From positions 1 to 12,384 of the forward strand of contig JANXTQ010000061.1 in NCBI GenBank assembly GCA_025352305.1: a DNA stretch of 12,384 bases. Reading direction: 5' to 3'. Positions 6,435 to 12,384 of the stretch are shown piece by piece. The position numbers and the translations under genes are program-made. The notes below the pieces were generated by a model, which made no database searches, was not told the origin of the DNA, and was given only the letters and a program-made list of their open reading frames with translations. The DNA is from Actinomycetes bacterium. GTDB lineage: Bacteria > Actinomycetota > Acidimicrobiia > Acidimicrobiales > RAAP-2. Numbering within the stretch: position 1 is the stretch's first letter; each line of letters opens with the position of its first letter.

Positions 6435-7500
6435 TGTCGGCGAGTTGGCGCGCTCGCTTATCGGCCAGCAGAGCATCAACGTAGGGATCTAGGTCGCCGG
6501 CCAACGTCGCTTCGAGGGCGTAGGTCGTGAGATTGACGCGATGATCGGTGACGCGATTCTCTTTGAAGTTGTACGTACGGATTTTCTCGCTGCGATCCCC
6601 CGCTCCGACTTGGGAACGCTTCAGTCCACCCTGCTCGGCGGCCTGAGCATCTTGCGCCGCCTTCAACAGTCGACTGCGAAGGACAATGAGGGCCTTGGCG
6701 CGGTTTTGGATCTGGCTCTTTTCGTCCTGCATGGCCACAACAATGCCCGTGGGCAGGTGAGTGATTCGAACGGCGGAGTCCGTGGTATTGACGCTCTGTC
6801 CTCCGGGTCCCGAACTTCGATAGACGTCAATCTTCAGATCGTTGACGTCAATCTCTACGTCAACCTCTTCAGCTTCGGGCAGCACCGACACCGTGGCCGT
6901 CGACGTGTGCACGCGGCCCTTGGTCTCAGTGACCGGCACGCGCTGGACGCGGTGCACGCCGCCTTCTTGTTCTAAACGAGTCCACGCATCAGCGCCCTTG
7001 ATCAAAAAGATAATTTCGTCCAGTCCGCCCTGCTCGGAGTCACGACGTTCAACGATCTGCAGTTTCCAGCCGCGAGCTGCGGCGTAACGCTGGTACATCT
7101 CAGCTAAGTCCGCGGCGAATAGATTCGCCTCTTCGCCCCCCGACGCTCCGTGAATCTCGACGATCACGTTTCTGCCGTCGTTGGGATCTCGTGGCAGCAG
7201 CAATGTCTCGAGTTCGGATTCGAGGCCTTCAATGCGACTTTCGGTGTCGCTAATCTCCTGGCGCCACATTTCGCGGTCGTCACCGGTGGCTTCGTTGAAC
7301 ATCTCTCGGGCACTAGCGGCGTCAGTGCGCAGCGAACTCAGTTCTTTCCATACCGATACCAACTCACTCAGTTCCTTATGGCGCTGAGAAAGCTCGCGAA
7401 GTCGCGTGAGGTCCGACGCCACGTCGGGTTGAGCCAGTTCGGCTTCAATGGAAATCAGTTCGTCGCTGAGCTTGCTCAGCGTGTCGTCGAGGGTGCTCAC
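6421..7500 (-). CDS. prfA: Peptide chain release factor 1 (RF1)
   Basis: RF1 recognises UAA and UAG in the ribosomal A site and triggers peptide release. The 359-residue length is standard. An N-terminal coiled-coil domain (about 1-105) precedes EIHGASGGEEANLFA (115-129). The codon-recognition tripeptide is P189-V-T191 in RVPVTETKGRVH, of the P-x-T type typical of RF1 and unlike RF2's S-P-F. The catalytic G233-G-Q235 lies in RSSGPGGQSVNTTDSAVR. The start is GTG at 7500, 24 nt after the rpmE stop. No Shine-Dalgarno is obvious, but the protein aligns with RF1 from its first residues. The adjacent prmC encodes its GGQ methyltransferase. RF1 does not read UGA, so termination at the UGA inside the nearby rho would depend on RF2, which is not in this window. 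Confidence 0.97.
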   Translation of the reverse strand: MSTLDDTLSKLSDELISIEAELAQPDVASDLTRLRELSQRHKELSELVSVWKELSSLRTDAASAREMFNEATGDDREMWRQEISDTESRIEGLESELETLLLPRDPNDGRNVIVEIHGASGGEEANLFAADLAEMYQRYAAARGWKLQIVERRDSEQGGLDEIIFLIKGADAWTRLEQEGGVHRVQRVPVTETKGRVHTSTATVSVLPEAEEVDVEIDVNDLKIDVYRSSGPGGQSVNTTDSAVRITHLPTGIVVAMQDEKSQIQNRAKALIVLRSRLLKAAQDAQAAEQGGLKRSQVGAGDRSEKIRTYNFKENRVTDHRVNLTTYALEATLAGDLDPYVDALLADKRARQLADSDSR

Positions 7501-7524
7501 AACGATGCGTGAACGCCGTAGGGC

Positions 7525-7749
7525 CTAAGCCCGGGGCGTACGCGACTTGGTCTTTTGGGCGTAGCGACGCTGGAAGCGCTCCACGCGTCCTCCGGTGTCG
7601 ACCAACTTCTGCTTACCCGTGAAAAACGGGTGACATTCGTTGCACAGTTCGACCGTCATGGTCGACTTCGTCGACTGGGTGCTGAAGGTGTTGCCACATG
7701 AGCAGGTCACGGTGGCGTCGCCGTAGTTGGGGTGTATGTCGGGCTTCAT
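7525..7749 (-). CDS. rpmE: 50S ribosomal protein L31, zinc-binding form
   Basis: L31 is a small protein of the large ribosomal subunit near the central protuberance, forming a bridge to the 30S head. The 74-residue sequence begins [22 protein letters not shown] and carries the zinc ligands C16, C18, C36 and C39, so this is the C+ (zinc) type and not the YkgM-like C- paralogue. The ending [10 protein letters not shown] plus a basic tail is typical. The start is ATG at 7749 with a strong AAGGAG Shine-Dalgarno at 7755-7760, 5 nt away. It sits 41 nt after rho and 24 nt before prfA, the conserved actinobacterial arrangement. Confidence 0.97.
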   Translation of the reverse strand: MKPDIHPNYGDATVTCSCGNTFSTQSTKSTMTVELCNECHPFFTGKQKLVDTGGRVERFQRRYAQKTKSRTPRA

Positions 7750-7754
7750 GGGTT

Positions 7755-7760
7755 CTCCTT
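7755..7760 (-). promoter_or_regulatory. rpmE ribosome-binding site
   Basis: AAGGAG 5 nt before the rpmE ATG is the strongest Shine-Dalgarno in the window and fixes the start codon. Confidence 0.8.
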
Positions 7761-7776
7761 CAAGAAGCGGATAGAG

Positions 7777-7782
7777 AGTGTA
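7777..7782 (-). promoter_or_regulatory. Candidate -10 element for rpmE
   Basis: TACACT in the rho-rpmE gap fits TAnnnT and would give a short leader of about 20 nt containing the AAGGAG ribosome-binding site. There is no clear -35. Confidence 0.25.
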
Positions 7783-7790
7783 GCGGAGGT

Positions 7791-9482
7791 TTAGCTAGTT
7801 GGACTCGGCCCCTTGCCGATTTCGGCAAGGAACTCGTCGTTTGAGCGAGTTTGGCGAAGTTTGTCAATCAACAGTTCGAGGCCGGCGGCGTCACGTCCTT
7901 CGGCCGACAGACCGTTTAACACGCGGCGTAACTTCCACACCTGAGTCAGTTGGTCACGGTCAAAGAGCAACTCTTCGTGACGAGTTGAGCTGCCGTTGAC
8001 GTCAATGGCGGGGTACAAACGACGCTCCGCGAGGCGACGGTCCAGCTTCAACTCCATATTGCCGGTGCCCTTGAACTCTTCAAAGATGACTTCGTCCATC
8101 TTGGAGCCGGTCTCTACGAGAGCGGTCGCCAGGATCGTGAGGGATCCACCTTCTTCAATGTTTCGCGCCGCACCGAAGAATCGCTTCGGCGGATAGAGCG
8201 CACCGGAGTCCACTCCACCGGACATGATGCGACCGGTCGCGGGCTGGGCGAGGTTGTAGGCGCGAGCGAGACGAGTAATTCCGTCCAAAATGATGACGAC
8301 ATCTCGTCCCAACTCCACGAGCCGCTTCGCGCGCTCGATGGTCAGTTCGGCCAAGTGCGTGTGCTCGTCGGCGGGACGGTCAAAGGTGGACGCGACGACT
8401 TCGCCACGAACGCTTCAACGCATGTCGGTGACCTCTTCGGGTCGCTCATCAACCAAGAGCACAATGAGGTGTACGTCAGGGTTGTTGACTTCAATCGACT
8501 GGGCGATCTGCTTCATGACGGTGGTTTTTCCGGCCTTCGGCGGTGACACGATCAGTCCGCGCTGACCCTTACCAATGGGGCTAATGAGGTCAACAATGCG
8601 CGGGGTGAGGTCCCCTTTTCCTTCGTTGGTCTCGAGGCGCAACTTTTCGTCCGGAAACAGCGGGGTCAGATCTTCAAATCGGGGACGCTGGCGCGCGAGC
8701 TCGGGGTCCATGGAGTGAACGGTGTCCACGCGCAGCAGGGCGGCGTACTTCTCGTTGCTCGCAGCCGGGCGGTACGCGCCTTCAATGGCGTCACCTTTTC
8801 GCAGGTGGTAACGGCGAACCTGCGAGATCGAGACGTACACGTCATTCGCGCTCGGCTGATAACCATTGGTGCGCAAGAAGCCGTAGCCGTCGTCACGCAG
8901 ATCCAACAGACCCTTGACCTCGACGAGCTCGCCGTTATACGGCTGGTCGGCGCCGCTTTGGGGCTCGCCGCGATCGAATCGGTCCCGACCGCGGTTACGG
9001 CGATTGCGGCGATTGTTTTGGGCGTTGCGGTCGTTGGAAGCGCCCGCGCCGTTGGCACCGTTGGCGTTGCCCGGACCACTGTTGTATTCACGTGGGGGGC
9101 GCTCGGTACGTGGTGACGGGTTTCTCGACGGTGCGCCGGAGGGCGAACCATCAACTTCAGTGTTCTCCGAACTAGCAGCAGGACTCTGCGACGTCGTGCT
9201 GGGCAATGCGGCGCTCGGCTCGGCGGCGGTGACCTCTTTGACGAAGTCGTCAAAATCCGTTTCGGGAGTGGCGACGGTGCGCCGTGAGCGCACCGGTCCG
9301 GGGCGAGCGGGTCGCTCAGCAACGGGGGCCGCGGCCTCGGGAGCGGAGTCCATAATCGCCGAGATCAGCGTGGCTTTGCTCGCTCGAGCGGAAGTTTTCA
9401 CGCCGATGGCGGAGGCAATTTGAACCAACTCCTCGCGTTCTTTAGTTTCGAGGACGGTCTTGTTCGTGGGCTCTTGAGCCAT
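7791..9482 (-). pseudogene. rho: Transcription termination factor Rho, interrupted by an in-frame UGA at codon 356
   Basis: Rho is a hexameric RNA-dependent ATPase that terminates transcription. The single frame would give 563 residues. It has a SAP-like Rho N-terminal region (about 10-45), a low-complexity linker (about 48-185) whose last part is rich in Asn, Arg and Gly, the OB-fold RNA-binding domain (about 186-255, with DDGYGFLR), Walker A SPPKAGKT (313-320), Walker B LLVDE (342-346), and the C-terminal half with Q-loop, R-loop and arginine-finger segments. The frame is conserved on both sides of TGA at 8417-8415: VTDMR, stop, [14 protein letters not shown], where the family has T-D-M-Q-R-S-V. 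As read, only a 355-residue product without the C-terminal ATPase half would form. The start ATG has AGAAAGGA at 9487-9494. 'Pseudogene' marks the interruption only: a sequencing error, a real nonsense mutation or readthrough all remain possible. Because rho is usually single copy and everything else is conserved, an error or a very recent change seems likeliest. Confidence 0.85.
8415..8417 (-). other. In-frame UGA stop inside rho
   Basis: The coding-strand codons read ATG CGT TGA AGC GTT. Family sequence continues in the same frame on both sides, so there is no frameshift. A single C-to-T change from CGA would explain the stop and restore Arg at the conserved position. Alternatively, the five bases at 8416-8420 are CAACG on the opposite strand; flipping them would give ATG CAA CGA AGC, exactly the family's M-Q-R-S. 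Confidence 0.9.
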
Positions 9483-9633
9483 TGGGTCCTTTCTCTCCGA
9501 GCCATAATTTTTTTCGGCACGGGGAAAAATCAGAAGGAATTTGTCACCCCGAGGGAGAGATCCGCACGTCGGCAGTAGAGCCGGTAGCAGGTGACAGGAT
9601 TCATAGTAGCCGCTCCCAGCGGCTGCTCGAAAC
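9483..9633 (-). promoter_or_regulatory. Rho leader / thrC-rho intergenic region
   Basis: This is the largest non-coding gap in the window and has no gene. In the direction of rho it holds a perfect hairpin just after thrC, a TACTAT hexamer at 9603-9608 that could be a -10 element (no convincing -35), and a pyrimidine- and C-rich stretch at 9551-9602 with 21 C against 11 G. An A/T-rich segment with a run of seven A follows, then an AGAAAGGA ribosome-binding site at 9487-9494, 4 nt before the rho ATG. A separate rho promoter is likely here. A Rho-binding (rut-like) function of the C-rich part would fit known rho autoregulation but is inference. Confidence 0.5.
9608..9624 (-). repeat. Hairpin downstream of thrC
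   Basis: The transcript contains AGCCGCT, a GGG loop and AGCGGCT: a perfect 7-bp stem starting 9 nt after the thrC stop. No uridine run follows, so it is not a classical intrinsic terminator. It could protect the 3' end of the hom-thrC message or act as a weak or Rho-independent pause site. Confidence 0.55.
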
Positions 9634-10671
9634 TTATTGCAAATGTCGTAACAGGTCGTCCATGGTGGCTTCGATGACGACGGGGGTGACCGACTGACTC
9701 ACCGCCGTGTCGGGATCCTTCAGACCATTTCCGGTTAGTACGCACACGACCCGCGAGCCCGCTGGGACGCCAAACTTTATGAGCCCCGCCACACTCGCCG
9801 CGGACGCCGGTTCACAAAAAACCGACTCGTTTCGTGCCAGAAAGGAGTAAGCAGCGAGTAACTCGTCATCGGTGACGGCTCGAATGGCCCCGTGCGACTC
9901 GTCCACAGCTTCGAGCGCCGGTACCCAGCTCGCGGGATTCCCAATGCGAATCGCCGTGGCGATCGTTTCGGGTTCATCAACGCGGTGACCGAGCACAATG
10001 GGCGCCGCACCCGCCGCCTGAAAACCCCACATCTTGGGCAGGATGCTCGACACGCCGGCGAAGTGGTACTGGGTAAAGCCACGCCAGTAGGCCGAAATAT
10101 TTCCCGCGTTGCCCACGGGAATCGACAAGATATCCGGAGCGTCACCGAGAGCGTCCACCACTTCAAAGGCGCCCGTCTTTTGACCCTCGATCCGGTCGGG
10201 GTTAATGGAGTTCACGATCGTGATGGGCAGATGTTGAGTCAGTTCGCGCGCCATTGTGAGGGCCCGATCAAAGTTCCCGCGAATTTGAATCACTTCCGCG
10301 CCGTACACAATTGCCTGAGCCAATTTTCCGAGCGCTACTTTGCCCTGCGGAACGAGTACGACGCAGCTCATTCCGGCGCGAGCGGCGAAGGCCGCAGCGG
10401 CGGCGGATGTATTGCCGGTGGAGCCACAGACGACCGTGGTGGCTCCGGCCGATTTGGCCTTCGTAATCGCCATGGTCATTCCACGATCCTTGAAGGAACC
10501 AGTGGGATTGAGTCCTTCGAGTTTCAGCCAAACGTCGGCTTTGACGAGTTCACTCAGTCGAGGAGCGTGGATGAGCGGTGTATTTCCTTCCAGCAACGTA
10601 ACGACGTCAGTGACCCCTCGAAGATCGAGCCAATCCGCGTATTCGTGCAACAAACCGCGCCACGGCGTCAT
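9634..10671 (-). CDS. thrC: Threonine synthase
   Basis: This PLP enzyme converts O-phosphohomoserine to threonine, the last step of the pathway. The 345-residue length fits the short actinobacterial/Bacillus type. It has [15 protein letters not shown] (26-40), the PLP lysine K61 in [11 protein letters not shown], the phosphate loop region [18 protein letters not shown] (83-100), [18 protein letters not shown], the cofactor-binding PVGNAGN, and the C-terminal [10 protein letters not shown]. The start ATG overlaps the hom stop as ATGA, so the two are translationally coupled. Homoserine kinase (thrB), which makes its substrate and often follows thrC in actinobacteria, is not here; rho follows instead after 151 nt. 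Confidence 0.97.
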   Translation of the reverse strand: MTPWRGLLHEYADWLDLRGVTDVVTLLEGNTPLIHAPRLSELVKADVWLKLEGLNPTGSFKDRGMTMAITKAKSAGATTVVCGSTGNTSAAAAAFAARAGMSCVVLVPQGKVALGKLAQAIVYGAEVIQIRGNFDRALTMARELTQHLPITIVNSINPDRIEGQKTGAFEVVDALGDAPDILSIPVGNAGNISAYWRGFTQYHFAGVSSILPKMWGFQAAGAAPIVLGHRVDEPETIATAIRIGNPASWVPALEAVDESHGAIRAVTDDELLAAYSFLARNESVFCEPASAASVAGLIKFGVPAGSRVVCVLTGNGLKDPDTAVSQSVTPVVIEATMDDLLRHLQ

Positions 10672-11969
10672 GACGGATCATCTTCCAAGACTCGAATACA
10701 CGAACCAACGCTGTCCACGACGTCTAGTTGGGCGAGATCTTCCAGGGTTGCTGAAATATCTGACTCGAACACCATGTGGGTTAAGAAAGTTAGGCGAGCC
10801 TCGTCACCGAAACCGGACTGTTCCATGGACTTGATGGACACCGAGTGCTCTCCAAAGACTCCCGCTACGGTCGCCAAGACCCCGGGGCGATCGAGAACGT
10901 CGACGGTGAGATAAAAGACACTTTGCAGTTCTCCGAGCGGGAATATCTGTAGTGACGGATCAATGGACAGTGGCGCGTCGCAGCGTCGCGTCACGCGATT
11001 TCGAGCGGCAGCGACGACGTCACCGAGTACCGCTGCGGCCGTGGGCTCCCCGCCCGCGCCCTGGCCCAGCCACATCAGCGGCCCGCTCGACGCACCTTCG
11101 ACAAAAACGGCGTTGAAGGCACCGTGGACCGACGCCAAGGGATGATCCATCGGCAACATCACGGGATGCACCCGTCGCGAAATTCCGTGTTCCCCAATTC
11201 GCTCGGCAATACCGAGCAACTTGATGACCAACGAGTGACGGTGTGCGTAGGCCACGTCACCGGCCGAGATTCGCGAGATTCCTTCGCGGTGAATCACTTC
11301 ACCACATAGCGCCGTGCCAAAGGCGAGCGACGAGAGAATTGTCACTTTCGCCGCCGCGTCAAAACCTTCGACGTCGGCCGTGGGATCGGACTCTGCGTAA
11401 CCGAGCGCCTGAGCCTCCGCGAGCACGGCTCCGTAGTCGCTCGCCTCAGCGGACATCTTGGACAGGATGAAGTTGGTCGTTCCATTCACGATTCCCATGA
11501 CACGATTAATGCGCTCGCCGGCCAGCGACGTGCGCAGCGCGCGCAGAATCGGGATTCCGCCAGCCACGGCACCCTCGTAGTAAAGATCGGCGCCGTGTTG
11601 ATGCGCCAGTGCAATGAGTTCACTGCCCGCGGCCGCCATGAGAGCTTTGTTGGCCGTCACGACCGTTGTGCCCCGTGACAGGGCCGCCTCGATTAGTTCG
11701 CGCGTTCCCTCTACGCCTCCGGCAACTTCAATTAAGACGTCAATATCGTCGCGGGTGGCAGTAGCCATGGAGTCAGTAACGATGAGTTGAGCAGGAACGC
11801 CCGGGCGCGACTTGGCGCCGTCGCGTACGCAAATCGCCACAAGCTCAATTCGTGCCGCCGCGGCATCGACCAACATGTCCACTCGATTGGAGTCCAGCAA
11901 CAGTCGGGCGAGCGGTTGGCCGACAGTGCCCGCGCCGATCATCGCCACTCGGACGTTCGACGTACTCAT
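10668..11969 (-). CDS. hom: Homoserine dehydrogenase
   Basis: The enzyme reduces aspartate 4-semialdehyde to homoserine with NAD(P)H, the branch point to threonine and methionine. The 433-residue protein has an N-terminal Rossmann fold with G-A-G-T-V-G (12-17), TANKAL with K108, the catalytic domain with [10 protein letters not shown] (132-141), NGTTNFILS (162-170), and [19 protein letters not shown] with E193, D204 and the catalytic K208. A C-terminal ACT domain (about 352-430, [19 protein letters not shown]) is the usual site of threonine feedback control in this monofunctional type; regulation here is inferred from family knowledge. The start is ATG at 11969, 35 nt after lysA. There is no Shine-Dalgarno; instead a TATCCT hexamer ends 6 nt before the ATG, suggesting its own promoter and a leaderless message besides read-through from lysA. 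Confidence 0.97.
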   Translation of the reverse strand: MSTSNVRVAMIGAGTVGQPLARLLLDSNRVDMLVDAAAARIELVAICVRDGAKSRPGVPAQLIVTDSMATATRDDIDVLIEVAGGVEGTRELIEAALSRGTTVVTANKALMAAAGSELIALAHQHGADLYYEGAVAGGIPILRALRTSLAGERINRVMGIVNGTTNFILSKMSAEASDYGAVLAEAQALGYAESDPTADVEGFDAAAKVTILSSLAFGTALCGEVIHREGISRISAGDVAYAHRHSLVIKLLGIAERIGEHGISRRVHPVMLPMDHPLASVHGAFNAVFVEGASSGPLMWLGQGAGGEPTAAAVLGDVVAAARNRVTRRCDAPLSIDPSLQIFPLGELQSVFYLTVDVLDRPGVLATVAGVFGEHSVSIKSMEQSGFGDEARLTFLTHMVFESDISATLEDLAQLDVVDSVGSCIRVLEDDPS

Positions 11970-11975
11970 TAACTA

Positions 11976-11981
11976 AGGATA
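11976..11981 (-). promoter_or_regulatory. Candidate -10 element for leaderless hom
   Basis: TATCCT in the 35-nt lysA-hom gap fits TAnnnT and ends 6 nt before the hom ATG. No Shine-Dalgarno is present. No -35 match is seen. Confidence 0.45.
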
Positions 11982-12004
11982 ACCGGCTTAAACGTCTGAT
12001 TTAT

Positions 12005-12384
12005 TTAGGATTCGAGCCGAAAAAGGTCGTCCATGGTTTCGCGACGAAGAACCACTCTCGCTTTTCCGTCGGCAACGAAGATCACGGCCGGACGCGGGAC
12101 GCGGTTGTAGTTAGAGGCCATGGAGTACCCGTACGCACCGGTGATGGGAGTAACTAACAAGTCGTCACTCTGTATCGACGAGGGCAGCCACGCCTCATCA
12201 ATGAGCACGTCGCCGCTTTCGCAGTGCTTACCAACAACACGAAAACAGTGATCTCGCTCGGCGCGGGGCTGGCGAAGTGAGAATGCTTCGTACCCTGATC
12301 CGTAGAGAACGGGACGTGGATTGTCACTCATTCCGCCATCGACTGCCAAGTACGTTCGCTCGGGGACGGATTTGATCGCGCCCA
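12005..12384 (-). CDS. lysA: Diaminopimelate decarboxylase (C-terminal part, partial)
   Basis: Only the C-terminal 125 or so residues are present; the gene enters from the right edge. The enzyme decarboxylates meso-diaminopimelate to lysine with PLP. Visible landmarks are YLAVDGGMSDNPRPVLYG, VVGKHCESGDVL with the conserved Cys that reaches into the neighbouring subunit's active site, and GAYGYSMASNYNRVPRP with the active-site Tyr. The ending RVVLRRETMDDLFRLES is typical of actinobacterial LysA. The lysA-hom-thrC order is conserved in actinobacteria. Confidence 0.96.
   Translation of the reverse strand, partial: GAIKSVPERTYLAVDGGMSDNPRPVLYGSGYEAFSLRQPRAERDHCFRVVGKHCESGDVLIDEAWLPSSIQSDDLLVTPITGAYGYSMASNYNRVPRPAVIFVADGKARVVLRRETMDDLFRLES

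Noticed and set aside
6435..6479. Upstream start for prmC
   Set aside because: The extra 15 residues come from another frame of prfA and have no family similarity. GTG at 6434 gives the standard 277 residues.
7791..8354. C-terminal half of rho as a separate gene starting at TTG 8354
   Set aside because: The TTG is simply the Leu codon of the continuous family sequence (THLAELT), there is no ribosome-binding site, and 20 conserved residues before it would be lost.
8415..8417. UGA reassigned to Trp or Gly in this genome
   Set aside because: prmC and hom end with TGA at the family-typical lengths and overlap the next gene's start, so UGA works as a stop. Tryptophan is encoded by TGG in the window.
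8400..8417. Selenocysteine insertion at the rho UGA
   Set aside because: Only a tiny TTCG-TGG-CGAA hairpin lies downstream, not a bacterial SECIS-like structure, and the family residue is Arg, not Cys.
1..12384. A novel defence, mobile or secondary-metabolite system
   Set aside because: All genes but two are conserved housekeeping genes in their usual order. The two others are known or semi-known family members, and there are no repeats, integrases, toxins or nucleases.

Overview
The window is a stretch of actinobacterial housekeeping chromosome. The order lysA-hom-thrC-rho-rpmE-prfA-prmC-sua5, then glyA and a WecA/Rfe-type transferase, is the conserved actinobacterial arrangement that in Mycobacterium runs from lysA towards the atp operon. 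The unusual glyA variant, the thiolase-like protein and the FGLLP-like membrane protein suggest a less studied actinobacterial lineage, possibly Acidimicrobiia. That placement is inference.

Layout. Positions 12384 to 4987 are almost continuous minus-strand coding: the 3' end of lysA, hom, thrC (4-nt overlap with hom), a 151-nt leader, rho, rpmE, prfA, prmC (14-nt overlap with prfA) and sua5/tsaC (4-nt overlap with prmC). Positions 1964 to 4990 hold two plus-strand genes, a catalytically altered thiolase-like protein and a polytopic membrane protein. They interrupt the conserved minus-strand order. Positions 1907 to 1 return to the minus strand with rpiB, glyA and the first 47 codons of a WecA/MraY-family transferase.

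Functions. lysA, hom and thrC make lysine and threonine from aspartate; thrB, often next to thrC in actinobacteria, is absent. rho, rpmE, prfA, prmC and sua5 serve transcription termination and translation: PrmC methylates the GGQ glutamine of the PrfA made just upstream, and Sua5 starts t6A synthesis on tRNA. rpiB and glyA are central carbon and one-carbon enzymes, and WecA starts envelope glycan synthesis.

The main anomaly is rho. Its 563-codon frame is intact except for an in-frame UGA at codon 356, where the family has the Arg of the conserved M-Q-R-S segment just before the Q-loop. The sequence alone cannot separate a sequencing error, a true nonsense mutation and readthrough. Secondary observations are a recurrent TAnnnT hexamer exactly 6 nt upstream of start codons of transcription-unit heads (possible leaderless mRNAs), an inverted repeat in the divergent rpiB/thiolase-like promoter region, and opposing stop codons sharing one TTAA. 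I saw no mobile element, CRISPR array, tRNA or rRNA, and no convincing new multi-gene system.
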